Below, piece after piece: positions 40,905 through 52,883 of a stretch of 64,000 bases of DNA (within the stretch, counting starts at the first letter, position 1; every line of letters starts with the position of its first letter). Origin of the DNA: Volvox africanus. Taxonomy: Eukaryota > Chlorophyta > Chlorophyceae > Chlamydomonadales > Volvocaceae. Location of the stretch: positions 5,580,001 to 5,644,000 of the forward strand of contig BSDZ01000008.1 of the NCBI GenBank assembly GCA_030268105.1, read 5' to 3'. The translations under genes and the position numbers were made by a program. The notes under the pieces are model-generated. The model saw only the letters and a list, made by a program, of their open reading frames with translations. It made no database searches and was not told the origin of the DNA.

Positions 40905-41361
40905 CTACACAATCAGGCGCTTGGCCACAGAGAGATTAATCTCCTCGGCCGACCCACCATCCCACTCTATGAAGAAGTAGTGTGGCCGCGCCAACGCTCC
41001 ACGAAAACGTAATGTACCCAACGTCACCACCTTCTGCTGTCGCCCGCCCTGGCTCGCATGTACGACACGCCTGACTCGCTTCCCATTGAGGGCGGCGGCC
41101 TCTGCATCCCGACGCCGCGTGGCGGTGTTGGGGAAAAGAACCGCCTCCGCCTCCGGCAGGGCCATCTCTGGCCCTGTCGGGGCTTCACGCTTGAGCCTGA
41201 CACACTCCGGGCAGACCCACTGGCCGGGCAGCACGCCGCTGAGTGGCGGGGAGAGGCACTGGAGGTGCCAACCCGTCCCGCATGCATCACATAGCAGCAT
41301 GTGCGCCTCATCGTGCGGCGAGTGGCAGACCTCACAAGCAAGATCCGCTGATGGCCGCTGA
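40905..41361 (-). CDS. PHD-finger C-terminal module of element C Pol
   Basis: The minus-strand frame reads ACEVCHSPHDEAHMLLCDAC, then GWHLQCLSPPL and WVCPECV. That gives the Cys4-His-Cys3 ligand pattern of a PHD finger, a chromatin reader that binds histone H3 tails. After it comes a segment with PHYFFIEWDGGSAEE that may be a divergent chromo/Tudor-like fold. It lies in a different frame from the integrase, so a frameshift near 41370 must be crossed to make a fusion. It may steer integration to particular chromatin. Confidence 0.75.
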
Positions 41362-41369
41362 ACTGTTCC

Positions 41370-44300
41370 ATGCGCCTCCTCATACGCTCCCCATTCTTCC
41401 CCACCAGGACTACAACACCCATGGGCCCCACCCGCTCAATGCGCAGCACCTCATCGTGGACTGGCAGCTGCAGTGTGTTGTGCACCGCAGTGCGCCGCAC
41501 GTAGACGTAGTCACCGGGGGCAAGTTCCAATGACGGAGGCCGGTACCGGCCTGACCGCACATGGGCATAGCGCTGCGTGTCCCGGTGTTGCGCGATGAGC
41601 AGGTTGGCTGCCACAATGGGCATGTGCCGCCGCAGCAGCGCGGCGCGCTCATGGAGTGCAGCCACGTAGCTCTCCTCAGATCCCTTGCCCGTAAACCCCA
41701 GCGGCTCTGCCATCCGCTCCCGCACTGCAGGAGGAACGATTGGCTTCACGCCGTACATGAGTTCATACGGTGAGTACCGAGTCGAAGCCTGCGGTGAGCA
41801 GCGGTAGGCGAGTGCCAGCCAGGGAAGGTGTTGGTCCCAGGTATCGCTCCTCTTGACGTCCGCACAATACTTGCGTAGTGCCGCCTTCACCACTCGCACC
41901 ATCCGCTCGGCCGCCCCGTCTGCTTGCGGGTGACTGGCAGAGGTGAAGCGATGGTCGACGAAACACTGGTGTAGAAGTTGATGAAAGGCCCCCTGGAATT
42001 CTCCCCCACGATCCGTGAGCACCTCGGCAGGGGCCGAGAAGTGAGTGATGAGCTCTAACAGACCACGGGAGGTTTCCTCAGGTTGCTTGCTGTGCAGCGG
42101 GTAGAACTACGCATGCTTGGTGAAGTGTTCGATGCAGACCATGGCGAAGGTGAAGCCAAACGGCTCAGTGGGCGGCAGAGGCCCCGCTAGGTCCACGCCC
42201 CAGTGGTAGAACATGCCCCTGATCGCCAGGGGCTGCAGTTGCACCGGGCGCGCCGTACCAATGCTGTTGGTCATATCACACAGCTTGCAGCCGCGCACAA
42301 CCTCCTGCACGGTTCGACGCATCCGGTACCACCAGTAGCCCAGCTGCACCAACGCCAGTGTCCACCGAATGCCAAGGTGGGCCACCGCATGGACTCGCCG
42401 CACGATGGCCTCCCTGTCTTCGGGCGGCGGGCAGACCCGTGTCGAGCTGTCACTGAGAGCTCTAAGCAGTTGATCCCCTGCCCACCGGTACAATGCAGCC
42501 CGTCGAAGCACGCGTCGCGCCGGCCGCCCGTCCTCCTCCGTGACCCCCGCCTGCGCCCCACGAAGGAACGCCAGCGTTGACGCATCACGCCAGACGTCAG
42601 GGTCTTGGCCCTCCGCCAAGGCATTCTCCTGTACCTCAGCAGCTGCCGCTACTGCAGCAGTGGCCATCACCACCGTAAGCCAAGGCGCCCGCTGTGGGAG
42701 CAGGGCGCAGGCCCATGGCGTGAGCAGGTTGTCCGCATCCACCATGGCTGAGTTGTGTGTCATCCCAGCCGCCAGTCTCGCCGCCGATCCCACAGCCGCG
42801 AGTGCAGCTACGGGAGCCAGCGGGGTCAGATCGGATCCCCCCCCCTGCGGCAAGGCCGTGAGGTGCTTCGTCGCAGGATACTGCATGTCATGGGGCGTGA
42901 TGAAAGCGCGATGCAGCACCATGCAGAGGGAAAGCGCGACCTGGAAGACCGGCGGCGGAGACGACCGCTCCAGCAGCTCCAGCTCAAGCTCCAGCATGAA
43001 GTCTCGTGACGTCCGTAGCCAGAAGCCCGCCGCCGCTATGTAGTCAGCGGCGGTGACCTGGCAGGGCGCGCGGATGGGGCCCGCGCGCAGTGGCGTGCCG
43101 GTGACCGCAGGCGGTGGCAAGGCCACCCACGGCCGCCCTGGTAAATCACACGCCACATACGGCGGGGCAAGGACCGTGCACGCCACCGCCGGCACACGAC
43201 CGGCCGGCAGCAGCGCGGCTAGGTCACGCCCATCAGGCGGGCGCAACTCTGTGACACAGTGCTGAAAATGCACCGCGTTAGCAAGGTTGGTGTAGAGGCA
43301 GCTCAAACGGTGAACCGCCGCGCCAGTGACGGCGGCATCCAGGAGCACAGGCAGCCCAAAGAGCCACCCAGCATCCGGCACCGCGTTGACATTGACGAAG
43401 GGACCCTCCAAGAGGAAGGCCGGCGGCGAAAGGCGCCGCTCACGACGAAACTGCTGAAACCCCCCCAAAAATCCGACAAGTTGCGCAGCACTCCACACAC
43501 TGTTCCCAGCCCAGCTACCTACAACGATCCACACAGACTCGTCCCCAAAACCCAAGGCCTCGGCAGCTGCAGCCGAGGCCGCCCAGTACAGCAGGTCAGC
43601 AGGAATGCTGAAGGCTGGGACCAGCTGCGGGTCCCAGGCACCTGTGGCGAGCTGACCGGCGAAATGAAGCGCCCAAATTGGCACCAGCCGGGACACTGCA
43701 AGCCGCTCGCAGGCGTCGCAGGACAAATGAACGTAACGCTGCACACGAAACCCCAAACCCAAACACGCAAGCAGGCCCGATGCAAGGCCGCCCGGCAGCT
43801 CCAAGACACATATCCCCTCACCCCCTGCTGCTGCCGGAAAGAAGACATGCTGAACAAGCGCGGTATTCACTCCTAAAACTTCCCCTGTCCCTACCCTGAG
43901 GCGCAGGGGCAGCGCCTTGGCAGGCCGCAACCGACGCAAGGCGGCGGCCTCCCTGCGGATGAGCAGGGCCGCTGTTTGTAGTGTGACGGCGCCAGTGACC
44001 GGCGGCCCAGAAAGGCTGCAAGGCACGTGTGGCTCGGCGGAAGGCAGCACACCCCGCACCGAGGTCTCCAGCTCCCCGAGGGCAGGTTGCCCCGCCCCCG
44101 GGGCCTCCAGCCCCCCGGCGGTGAGTTGCCCCGCCGCCAAGGTCTCCAGCTCGCTGTCGTAGTCCAGCTCTGAAGCCGCCGTGACGGGCAGCCCGGTGCT
44201 GGCCACGAGACACACCGCATGCACGCACCAGGTCGCAGCACGTGCACGAGGGACCGGGCCAGCGAAGTGTGCAAGGCCAGCGAGCGGGCCAACCGCATCT

Positions 44301-45411
44301 GGGGCGGCGGCCAGCCCACAGGCCGGATCCGTCAAATCCTGACCATCCAAAAACCGTTGTGCCAGCGCCACCGAGCAAGCCGCAACCACCATGAGGTGGG
44401 CTGCGACCGCCGCAGGGGCTCCAGCAGCCGCAGGTGCACGAGAGAAGGCGTAGAGTGGCCACAGGACGCCCGGGTACGGCACCAGCACAGGCGGCGAACG
44501 CAGAGGGTCGCCGTCTTCGTCCACTCGAGCTCCAGACCCATCATGCGCTGAGTCTCGCGGGTGCCGACTCAGGGCGTCGGCGTTCTGGTGCAGCTTGCCA
44601 GGCCGATGCACCACATCGAAAGCAAACGCCTGCAGTTGTAGGGCCCACCATGCGTACTGCGCAGGCAGGCCGTCCTGCTGAGACATGAGCCACAGCAGCG
44701 GCGCATGGTCGGTGACGACGGCGAAGTGACGCGTGGCGAGGTACGGATAAAAGAGTTTGCTGGCCCACACCACCGCCAAAAGTTCCCCCTTGTAGCTGTC
44801 ATACCGCCGCTCGTGCACGTTGAGGGAATGAGAGACGGCCGCGCAGAGGTACTCACGCCCAGCATCGTCGAGCTGCCCCAGGATCCCGCTGATGCCCACG
44901 CCAGAGAAGTCCGTGTGCAGTATGAGCGGCCGGTCAGGATGAACCCGCCGCAGCACAGGACCGTCCATCTGTGTGTAGATGCGCTTAAGCTCGTCAAGTG
45001 CCGCCTGCTGTTCCGGACCCCACGATTCCACGTGCCACACGTACTTGGTACTGGTGAGCGGGTTGAGGGGCACGGTGATGTGGGCAAAATGCGGGACAAG
45101 CCCCCGGTAGTACGAGAACATGCCCAGCAGCCGCCGCACACCAGCAGAGGACGTGGGCGGCTCCAACGCCAGCAGTGCCTCCACCTTGGCGCGGGTAGGG
45201 GACAGGCCACGCGCCGAGACCATGAAACCCAGGACTTCAACCGAGTTGCCCGCGACGAGGGTTTTCTCCGGGTGTAACTTGATGCCGATGTCCCGCAGCA
45301 TGGCAAACACACGCTCCAGGTGCTCCAGGTGCTCCTCCGCTGTGCTACTGAAGACAAGCAGGTCGTCGACGTAGCAGGCGACAAATTGCTACAAACTGTA
45401 TTGGCGAATGG
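41370..45411 (-). pseudogene. Element C Pol: RT C-terminus, RNase H, long insert, integrase
   Basis: The frame resumes at 45411 after element B with IRQYSL, a TAG (45391-45389), then QFVACYVDDLLVFS, the catalytic YVDD. RNase H follows (LHTDFSGVGISGILGQ). A segment of roughly 600 residues, including a methyltransferase-like region near 43830-43270, separates it from the integrase zinc region (RRVHAVAHLGIRW to CKLCDMT). The integrase core has Asp in WGVDLAGPLPP, a TAG at 42106-42104, Asp in LTDRGGEFQG and Glu in GAAERMVRVV. The two TAG codons sit in otherwise open frame, so this copy is dead while its architecture stays readable. Confidence 0.85.
43270..43830 (-). other. Degenerate cytosine-5 methyltransferase-like domain in element C Pol
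   Basis: Between RNase H and integrase the protein reads GICVLELPGGLASGLLACLG, then RYVHLSCDACERLAVSRL. This resembles methyltransferase motif I and the following strand. Further on comes VWIVVGSWAGNSVWSAAQ, at the place of the catalytic PCQ motif, then PPAFLLEG at the place of ENV. The segment LPVLLDAAVTGAAVHRLSCL then resembles the motif VIII region. The catalytic Cys is not visible, so the domain is probably inactive. Retrotransposons with acquired C5 methyltransferases are known from some algae and protists. The assignment rests on pattern only. Confidence 0.5.
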
Positions 45412-46235
45412 TGTTGTACCTCTCGTTCGCGTTTGCTCATAAGTATCTGCATGTCTGGAGACTTTCGACACCGATGCGCGAGCACTTGCAAGTACAGCAA
45501 GGCAAGCGAGAGCAAACAGAGACAGCGGAAGACTTCAAGACGAAGAGAGATATAACTTACAGTTTTACAGATCGGAACGATGCAATGGACGAAATCGCCG
45601 TCAGCGCCGGAAGCTAGCAATCATCACGCGGCTGTGATTAGCGAAGTTCAGGCTTGGCTCGGGCTAAGTAGGATAGCGTATAGCAAGAGTAATATAGAAC
45701 ACACGAGTGTTCTCCGGTATCGAATGTCTTGTCTTGCTTAGCCGTCCTCGCATCTGTTATACTCGCAGTATCGCAATGCCGTACGATTCACATTAGGAGG
45801 CCGATCCTAGATGTGACAATCCTACCGCGTTTAGGCGATGTCTACGTATAACAACATATAAGCCTTTCCGGCATTCGCATAATGCAAGGGTCCAGATAAC
45901 GATATCCGGTTGCAGGGCATGTGTCGCGACGAGTGTGGCGCTTTCAACGTGTGCTTTAATGAAGTAATATTATATCAGATAATATTACTTATCGTTTCGT
46001 AGCACGAGCATAATGCGCACTTCAATGCTTCGGGCTTTCATGCATGCTAGGCGGATTTGCCATGATACGATGTCGCGATGGATAATGACAACATGCCAAA
46101 TGCATATATAAATGTACACGAATACATTTATATCATGCAGATTCATTCATATGCAATGTGTTCATCATAATAACACTTCGCCTTGTAGGATCACATCGAC
46201 CTACGCATCGGCGGGAAACGAACCGTAGCACAACA
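45412..46235 (-). repeat. 3' LTR of element B
   Basis: The 824-bp LTR lies at the low-coordinate end because the element is reversed. It is preceded on the coding strand by a polypurine tract. Confidence 0.93.
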
Positions 46236-46444
46236 ATTATCCCCCCTCCCGTATGCAGCGTCCTCGCTGCATCATACAGCATCGACTGCAGGGGTCATTG
46301 GGCTTGCGTGGCACGTTTGCGGGCTTCTTCGAGCAGGGGCTTCATGTCCTGTGAGAAGTTGTGTGCCGGTTCCCATGAGTTGTGCTCGCTGGTATACCCT
46401 GTCCACTTGACCAAGTACTCGTGTACTGTCCGCTTACGTCGGTG

Positions 46445-49318
46445 TCAGCCCACACGACGCGCGCGATAATCTAACACCCGCTCCACATCGTAAGACTTCT
46501 GTTTACCAGCGATCCAGGTCTCGGGAACTGGTTCGATCGCTGCGGGGGCGTTAGAAGGCTCAGGGACGGGTTCCGTACCACGATACGGACAAACAAGCGA
46601 TACGTGAAACGTGGGGTGAATGGTCATATCAGCGGGCAATGCAAGCTCCACAGCCACATTCCCAACCATGCGCATGACAGGATACGGACCAATCCAGCGG
46701 GGTAAGAGTTTTCGGGATCCGTCGGCCAAGGAACGCAAGTTCTTGGTGCTTAGCAACACGAGTTGCCCTTCCGAAAACGTCACATCCTGCTTGGATTTGT
46801 TGTAGTATTCCGTCGTTCGTTGCTGCGCCGCGTCCAAACACGACTTCGCGTCTGTGATTCGGGACATAAAAGACTTGGCAAAAAGTTTAGCAGCAGGCAC
46901 GTTCACTTCCAACTCACGCCACACGGGTAACGCGGGATGAAACCCGTAGTTAAGAAAGAACGGACTTTTGCCTGTAGAGCGGTTAACAGCGTTGTTAAGC
47001 GCGAATTCTGCCGCAGTCAAATACGTATCCCAAACAAGTGGTGTGCGACCAGCATAATTGTGCAACATATCACCCAACGTGCGATTTGTGCGTTCGGTTT
47101 GACCATCAGTCTGCGGGTGATACGCCGTGCTCAGGTTGACGCGCATGCCAACTAGTTTGCAGAGCGCTTCCCAAATCTTAGACGTGAACTGCCCACTGCG
47201 GTCCGAAATCACATTTTTGGGAACCCCGTGTAACCGAACCACATTGTCGAAAAACAAACGTGCGGTTTGCTCAGCCGTGCAGGATGATGTGCATGGTGCT
47301 AGGTGAACCATCTTAGTCAGACGATCGACCATTACGAACACCGCATCGTATCCCCCCTCAGTTTTGGGCAGCGCGACTACGAAGTCCATGGAAACACTTT
47401 CCCAAGGCGCATCCGGGACAGGCAACGGTTGCAACAACCCATGGCCCTTACCGGACAAAGCCTTATTGCGCTGGCACAGACTGCATGTCTGGACGAAGTT
47501 CGCCGCATCCTTAGCCAAACGAGGCCACCAAAAGGAACGTTGCACCAAGTCGATCAATCGCTTGCTACCAGGGTGTCCTGCTAACGGGTCCTCGTGGAAC
47601 CACGCAAGGATGTCGTAGCGTAGCGCATCGTCGTTCCGAACGACGATTTGCGTAGCTGCACCCTCCGTCCGTAGCCAAAGGCCATTCTGCTTGCGAAGGT
47701 TTTCTACACTAGCCGGGTCCGCGAACCAGGCATCTGCGTTGTAGGCAACCTTCAACTGCTCCGTGAGGTCCGTCGCGATCGGTACCTCCTCGCTACACGG
47801 CCGCACGATGGGCGCTGCCAGAATTGCAGCGTGTAGCAACGGATGTCGACTGAGAGCATCGGCAATATTCAATTTACCAGAAATATACTCCCAGGTGCAG
47901 TCGAACCTAGCTAGGTATTCCATCCACCTAGCCTGACGGCGGTTCAACGTCGGAACGCTTTGCAAAAACGTTAGGGGCTTGTGGTCAGTCTTTAAAGTAA
48001 ACGGGCGTCCCTCGAGGTAACAGCGCCATTCCTTTAAAGCATGCAGCACGGCCAGAAGCTCCTGTTCCCCGGTGGTGTAGCGAATCTCCGCACCAGAAAA
48101 CTTCTTACTCGTGAAGGCGATCGGTCGCCCTTCCTGTAACAATACAGCGCCGCTTCCAAACATTGAGGCATCAGACACTACCTCAACACGAAATGGCAAC
48201 GAGTAATCAGGGAATGCAAGGGTGACATCTTCGGCAACGATTCGTTTGAGCTCTTCGAATGCCCGCTGGCATTGCGACGTCCACGACTCGAGCGAAACGA
48301 AAACGCCTTTGCGAGTTAAGTTAGTAAGCGGGGCCGCAATGATGGAACATTTTTCAATGAACTTTCGGAAATAATTGGTCAAGCCAAGGAACTTACGCAG
48401 CTCCGTGAGGTTCTGAGGCGCGGGCCAATCGTGAACCACGGCGACCTTCCGCGGGTCCATCTTCACACCGGTGGCCGACACAATGTGGCCCAAATATTCC
48501 ACCTGAGGCTGCGCCCAAAAGCATTTGGCGCGTTTAGCAAACAATTGCTCCCGCCTCATAACGTCGAGCACGAGCCGAAGATGCTCCAAGTGCTCCTCGC
48601 GCGTCTTAGAATATACCAAGATGTCATCCAGGTAGCAAACAACGAACCTGTCGATAAACGGCCTAAACATTCGGTCCATAACCGCCTGAAACGTCGCAGG
48701 GGCATTAGTCAAACCAAACAATAGGACCGTATACTCAAAGTGACCGAAGGGCGTCCGAAAAGCGGTTTTCGGGATATCAGAGGCAGCAATGCGAATCTGA
48801 TTGTAGCCCTGTTGTAAGTCAATTGAGGAAAAATAAGCCGAGCCCTTCAGCTTATCCAACAGGTCGTCAACGTGTGGCAAAGGGTAGCGATTTTTCACCG
48901 TATTCGCATTTAACCCCCGGTAATCGATGCACATGCGCAAGGTCCCATCCTTCTTACCGACAAACAAAATCGGTGCAGAATACGGGGATGTGCTGGGGCG
49001 TATCATACCCTTCGCGAGCAAATCCGTCACCTGGCGCTTCACCTCGTCCAGCTCCAATGGACTCAACCTGTACACTGGCCGGGCCGTAGGCTGCGCTCCA
49101 GGCACGAGAGGGATTGTGTGATCAACAGGACGCATAGGTGGTAGGCCAGGGATATCTTTAAAGACGTCCTCATACTGCGACAGTAGGGCCTCAACCTCAG
49201 AATCCGCAGAAATCTGCACGGTGGTGACACAACAGCTCACCCGCGGCCTTAGAAGCAGTCCGTGGGCACCCTTCCGTAACAAACGGACGGCCTCCTTACG
49301 CCCGACTAGCTCTGGTTC
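46445..49318 (-). CDS. Pol of element B, chromodomain cut off by a nonsense codon
   Basis: The 945-residue frame (start listed at 49282) matches element A Pol, with YLDDILVYS, RNase H and a complete integrase triad ([29 protein letters not shown]). In ISDRSG a Gly found in A is Ser. The frame ends at a TGA where A has CGA (RARRVGRHR), so the chromodomain is not translated although its sequence continues downstream (46444 to about 46300). The frame is the same as that of the protease and gag. Confidence 0.92.
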   Translation of the reverse strand, partial: EPELVGRKEAVRLLRKGAHGLLLRPRVSCCVTTVQISADSEVEALLSQYEDVFKDIPGLPPMRPVDHTIPLVPGAQPTARPVYRLSPLELDEVKRQVTDLLAKGMIRPSTSPYSAPILFVGKKDGTLRMCIDYRGLNANTVKNRYPLPHVDDLLDKLKGSAYFSSIDLQQGYNQIRIAASDIPKTAFRTPFGHFEYTVLLFGLTNAPATFQAVMDRMFRPFIDRFVVCYLDDILVYSKTREEHLEHLRLVLDVMRREQLFAKRAKCFWAQPQVEYLGHIVSATGVKMDPRKVAVVHDWPAPQNLTELRKFLGLTNYFRKFIEKCSIIAAPLTNLTRKGVFVSLESWTSQCQRAFEELKRIVAEDVTLAFPDYSLPFRVEVVSDASMFGSGAVLLQEGRPIAFTSKKFSGAEIRYTTGEQELLAVLHALKEWRCYLEGRPFTLKTDHKPLTFLQSVPTLNRRQARWMEYLARFDCTWEYISGKLNIADALSRHPLLHAAILAAPIVRPCSEEVPIATDLTEQLKVAYNADAWFADPASVENLRKQNGLWLRTEGAATQIVVRNDDALRYDILAWFHEDPLAGHPGSKRLIDLVQRSFWWPRLAKDAANFVQTCSLCQRNKALSGKGHGLLQPLPVPDAPWESVSMDFVVALPKTEGGYDAVFVMVDRLTKMVHLAPCTSSCTAEQTARLFFDNVVRLHGVPKNVISDRSGQFTSKIWEALCKLVGMRVNLSTAYHPQTDGQTERTNRTLGDMLHNYAGRTPLVWDTYLTAAEFALNNAVNRSTGKSPFFLNYGFHPALPVWRELEVNVPAAKLFAKSFMSRITDAKSCLDAAQQRTTEYYNKSKQDVTFSEGQLVLLSTKNLRSLADGSRKLLPRWIGPYPVMRMVGNVAVELALPADMTIHPTFHVSLVCPYRGTEPVPEPSNAPAAIEPVPETWIAGKQKSYDVERVLDYRARRVG

Positions 49319-50353
49319 GATTCACGCGGCCATTGCGGTCACAGTGAAATTAACCATAGGCACCGCCTCAGTTTCGCCCTCCTTTGGTGTGACATGTTCG
49401 AACGACAGGAAAGGTACCTTAATCGACAGAGTACCCTTGCACATATGCAGGGTTGCGGTCTCCATGTCGATGCGCGCGCGGTACTGCCATAATGTCGACG
49501 ACCCCATTATGTGCAGTGCAGTCTCTGCTAAGCCCTGCACGTACGGCCGGGTCACAACACGCAAAGGGCCTATCGATAGGCTAAGGGTAATCCTGCCCAC
49601 GATGGGATGCTTACCCCCGTCAGCAAGGGTAACCTGTGGACAATCAGACGACTCTGGGGACAACCCCAGCGCATTCACCTCTGCGACAGAGATGAAGTCG
49701 TCGCTGGCACCGGTGTCAACAAGTGCCTTCAGAGTACGGCCATTCAAACCGATCTGAACCACAGGGACACGGTTATCTACGAGCGACTGCCCAGCAGACA
49801 ACGTCAGTGCACTTAGGGCGGGTCCGTAACCTACGGCACCCCCGTCAGGAGCTTCGTACCAAACGTCAACCGAGTAGGATGTGCTTGGCCACGGAGCCAG
49901 CGTACCCCCCCAATCCACACCATTAAACAAAACGGTGCCCGGCTCAAACCGGTGGACATGCCGCATACCCCTTAACGATGCCTCTGCCTTGCGCCGACAG
50001 AAAGCGGGGAGTAAAACACATGCGGCGGTGCCTGGATATTGACGCCTACACCTCCTGTATATGGCCAACTGTTCCGACATCTCACGCAGAGACGAGGGGA
50101 TGAACAAAACCACGTGGTTGGACAGATCGATAGACGACAGGGGACGGCGAGGTGTAAACAAATTACACAACGGATCGAAGCAGAGAAGTCCCGTGCGTCC
50201 GTCAAGCGTGATGCGTCGCACAATGACTCGCTCGATGTGTCCAAGTACACAAGGCAACAATGCCTTAACGGCTGGCCATAAGGATGACCACCGACCACGC
50301 GTTAGTTCAGAAATCCCAGGTGGTGCCCCCTCCGCAGGAACCCGGGCAAGCCC
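49319..50353 (-). CDS. Protease region of element B
   Basis: The uninterrupted frame (312 residues from the first listed start at 50260) contains [20 protein letters not shown], the aspartic protease active site. It lies between the gag UAG and the pol-proximal UGA, all in one frame. It serves as the intact reference for the LTR-broken frame of element A. Confidence 0.88.
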
Positions 50354-51595
50354 CTATTTCGGCTGAGGTACAAACGGCGGCATTAGCGGGCAATCCTTAG
50401 TGGAATGGCTCTCCGCACACCGTAGACAAACGTTGGCCAATTTCCGACACTCGAATTCGGAACGATTGCAATTCCATTTTGGCATATACGTGTCGTCCGT
50501 GCGAGTCCGCTTCGCATTGGGCGACCCCTCGGAATGCTGTGCGGCTGCCGTCGACGGCGCACCACCACGCTTCCTGTTTTTAGCCGGGTCCGAGCTCGGA
50601 CCTGCTCCTCCTGACCCACGGACACCCGAGCTAGCGCCCCCGCGCGCCTGGCGTTGCCGGTTGCTGTGTCGCGTCGCGGCAGTAGGCGTGGGGCGGGTCG
50701 CTCCAAAATCCTGGTCAAGAGCTACGGCTTCCCCAAGCGGATCCTGCACTTGCACGGCATTTGCACGAGGGGCAGACTTGACTTCTTCCTCACCGGCAAG
50801 GAGTCGTATCTCCGTGCCCTTAGCAAAAGCGACCAAAGCATCATACGACTTGATCTGCGCTCCAACCAAGTCAGTAGCGCACCATTTAGCCAAAAGTTTC
50901 GTCAGGCCTCGCCTAAACCAAAAGACACGCTCGGATTCAGTGAGGTCAGCAATGGGAGTCACAAGTGCTTCGAAGCGTGACTGGTACGCAGGTACATTTT
51001 CATCCCGACGCATGTGGTAGCTACCGGCTGCCAAAACCTTACGAGCTTCCACATCGCGTGCTTGAACCTCAGTAGCGAATCGTGCGAGCAAAGCAGCGAC
51101 CAACTCGTCAAAAGTATAGTTGCCCCGGGCGTTGGTCCAATTGCGATACCAGTCCTTCGCTGAGCCCTCGAGGGTGTTACCAACGAAGAGACACCTGATA
51201 CCGTCATTATCACCACCATGAACAGCCTGGAGATACTTTTTAGCGTCACGCACGTACGCACGAGTTGCATCGGCTATGCTATGCCCTGGTGTCTTGTCGG
51301 TCAGCGAAATATTGAGCCTAGGAACGGGAATCGACAATCTCATCACCTCAGGGATGTCATCATGCCCTCGAGCTTGAGGTAATGGCAGAACCCTTGTTCC
51401 AGCAGTGTTGTCCATATTCATGTTCACTGCTGAATGTGGCACAATTAAGCGAGCAGGGGTCTGAAGGAAAAGGGGCTCTCGAGTGGCTCGCGCGCCAACA
51501 GCCTCAAGACCTCTATCCGGTGCTCTAGCAGCCACAACAAAATCGGGTTGGCTAGCTAGGCTAGTGTGCGGCGTATCGTCGTGTTCCGCGGACAT
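50354..51595 (-). CDS. Gag of element B
   Basis: The 413 residues are almost identical to element A Gag, including the CCHC knuckle CLRCAESHSTKDC and the basic linker. It ends at the same UAG with the same downstream context. It starts at ATG 51595 inside the end of the leader ORF. Confidence 0.92.
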   Translation of the reverse strand: MSAEHDDTPHTSLASQPDFVVAARAPDRGLEAVGARATREPLFLQTPARLIVPHSAVNMNMDNTAGTRVLPLPQARGHDDIPEVMRLSIPVPRLNISLTDKTPGHSIADATRAYVRDAKKYLQAVHGGDNDGIRCLFVGNTLEGSAKDWYRNWTNARGNYTFDELVAALLARFATEVQARDVEARKVLAAGSYHMRRDENVPAYQSRFEALVTPIADLTESERVFWFRRGLTKLLAKWCATDLVGAQIKSYDALVAFAKGTEIRLLAGEEEVKSAPRANAVQVQDPLGEAVALDQDFGATRPTPTAATRHSNRQRQARGGASSGVRGSGGAGPSSDPAKNRKRGGAPSTAAAQHSEGSPNAKRTRTDDTYMPKWNCNRSEFECRKLANVCLRCAESHSTKDCPLMPPFVPQPK

Positions 51596-51994
51596 GGAGC
51601 ACGAAACGATACCCTAGGTTTGTGTAATAGAAGCCGACTTCTATCGCAAAGGCAAGAGTACAAAGCGATTCGGTGAGCCTACCGACAGTACTCTTGAGAA
51701 GATTCAGTAAACTCAGCAAGTACTTGCCCAGCTGAGTCCTGATCTCTGTAGTTTGGGCAATGAGAGTCGCCAACTGGTCCGGACGAAAGCCGGTCTCAGT
51801 CGCCACGGCAAGCAATGCCAGTGCACTGAGATTACCTGCGACTCAGAGCGTACACTTACACAACAAGTGCAGCAATCTAAGTAAAAGCAATTAAACAATT
51901 ACAAACCGGAAGCGGCGGCGTCCAAAACGGCGCGGCCTAGGTCTTCGGCAAAAGTATCTAGCGGTCCTCGTGGTTCATCGCTGGAACTCGCCAT
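51561..51994 (-). CDS. Small leader ORF of element B, putative intron
   Basis: ATG at 51994 opens the same short exon as in element A, ending at a donor after 51907. The frame resumes at an acceptor before 51835 and runs to 51561. Conservation of start, splice sites and frame in two diverged copies argues that it is used. No family was recognised. Confidence 0.45.
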
Positions 51995-52061
51995 AGAAAG
52001 AACCTACTTCCGATTAGACAAAGAGAGACAGTGAGGCAACGAACCTGTCTCGATACCAATT

Positions 52062-52883
52062 TGTTGTACCTCTCGTTCGCGTTTGCTCATCAGTATCTGC
52101 ACGTCTGAAGGCTTGCGACACCAATGTGCAAGCACTTGCAAGTACAGCAAGACAAGCGCGAGCAAACAGAGACAGCGGAAGACTTCAAGACGAAGAGAGA
52201 TATAACTTACAGTCTTACAGATCGGAACGATGCAATGGACGAAATCGCCGTCAGCACCGGAAGCAAGCAATCATCACGCGGCGGTGATAGCGAAGTTTAG
52301 GCTTAGCTCGGGCTAAGTAGAGTAGCGTATAGAATGATAATGTAGAACACACGAGTGTTCTCCGGTGTCGAATATCTTATCTGGCTTAGCCGTCCTCGCA
52401 TCTGTTATACTCGCAGAATCGCAATGCCGTACGATTCACATTAGGAGGCCGATCCTAGATGTGACAATCCTACTGCGTCTAGGCGATGTCTACGTATAAC
52501 AACGTATAAGCCTTTCCGGCATTCTCATGATGCAAGGGTCCGGATAACGATATCCGGTTGCAGGGCATGTATCGCGACGAGTGCGGCGCTCTCAACGTGT
52601 GCTTTAATGAAGTAATATTATATCAGATAATATTACTTATCGTTTCGTAGCACGAGCATATTGCGCACTTCAATGCTTCGGGCTTTCATGCATGCTAGGC
52701 GGATTTGCCATGATGCGATGTCGCGATGGATAATGACAACATGCCAAATGCATATATAAATGTACATGAATACATTTATATCATGCAGATTCATTCATAT
52801 GCAATGTGTTCATCACAATAGCACTTCGCCTTGTAGGATCACATTGACCTACTCATCGGCGGGAAACTAACCGTAGCACAACA
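52062..52883 (-). repeat. 5' LTR of element B
   Basis: The 822-bp LTR is followed on the coding strand by the primer-binding site TGGTATCGAGACAGGTTC (52058-52041). Its sequence near the inner end differs from the partner LTR at several positions per 100 bp. Confidence 0.93.

Larger units (their letters stand above)
45412..52883 (-). mobile_element. Ty3/gypsy chromovirus-like LTR element B, full length
   Basis: The 7472-bp element is a sister copy of A in reverse orientation, flanked by AATGG (45407-45411 and 52884-52888). It interrupts the RT gene of element C between HVLDHAI and RQYSL. Its LTRs (822 and 824 bp) differ clearly more than those of A, so it inserted earlier than A. It lacks both the solo LTR and the chromodomain duplication seen in A. 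Confidence 0.95.

Noticed and set aside
42540..43043. Plus-strand frames opposite element C Pol, and similar ones opposite Gag (54749-55717)
   Set aside because: They are antisense shadows of GC-rich retrotransposon coding DNA and have no motifs of their own.
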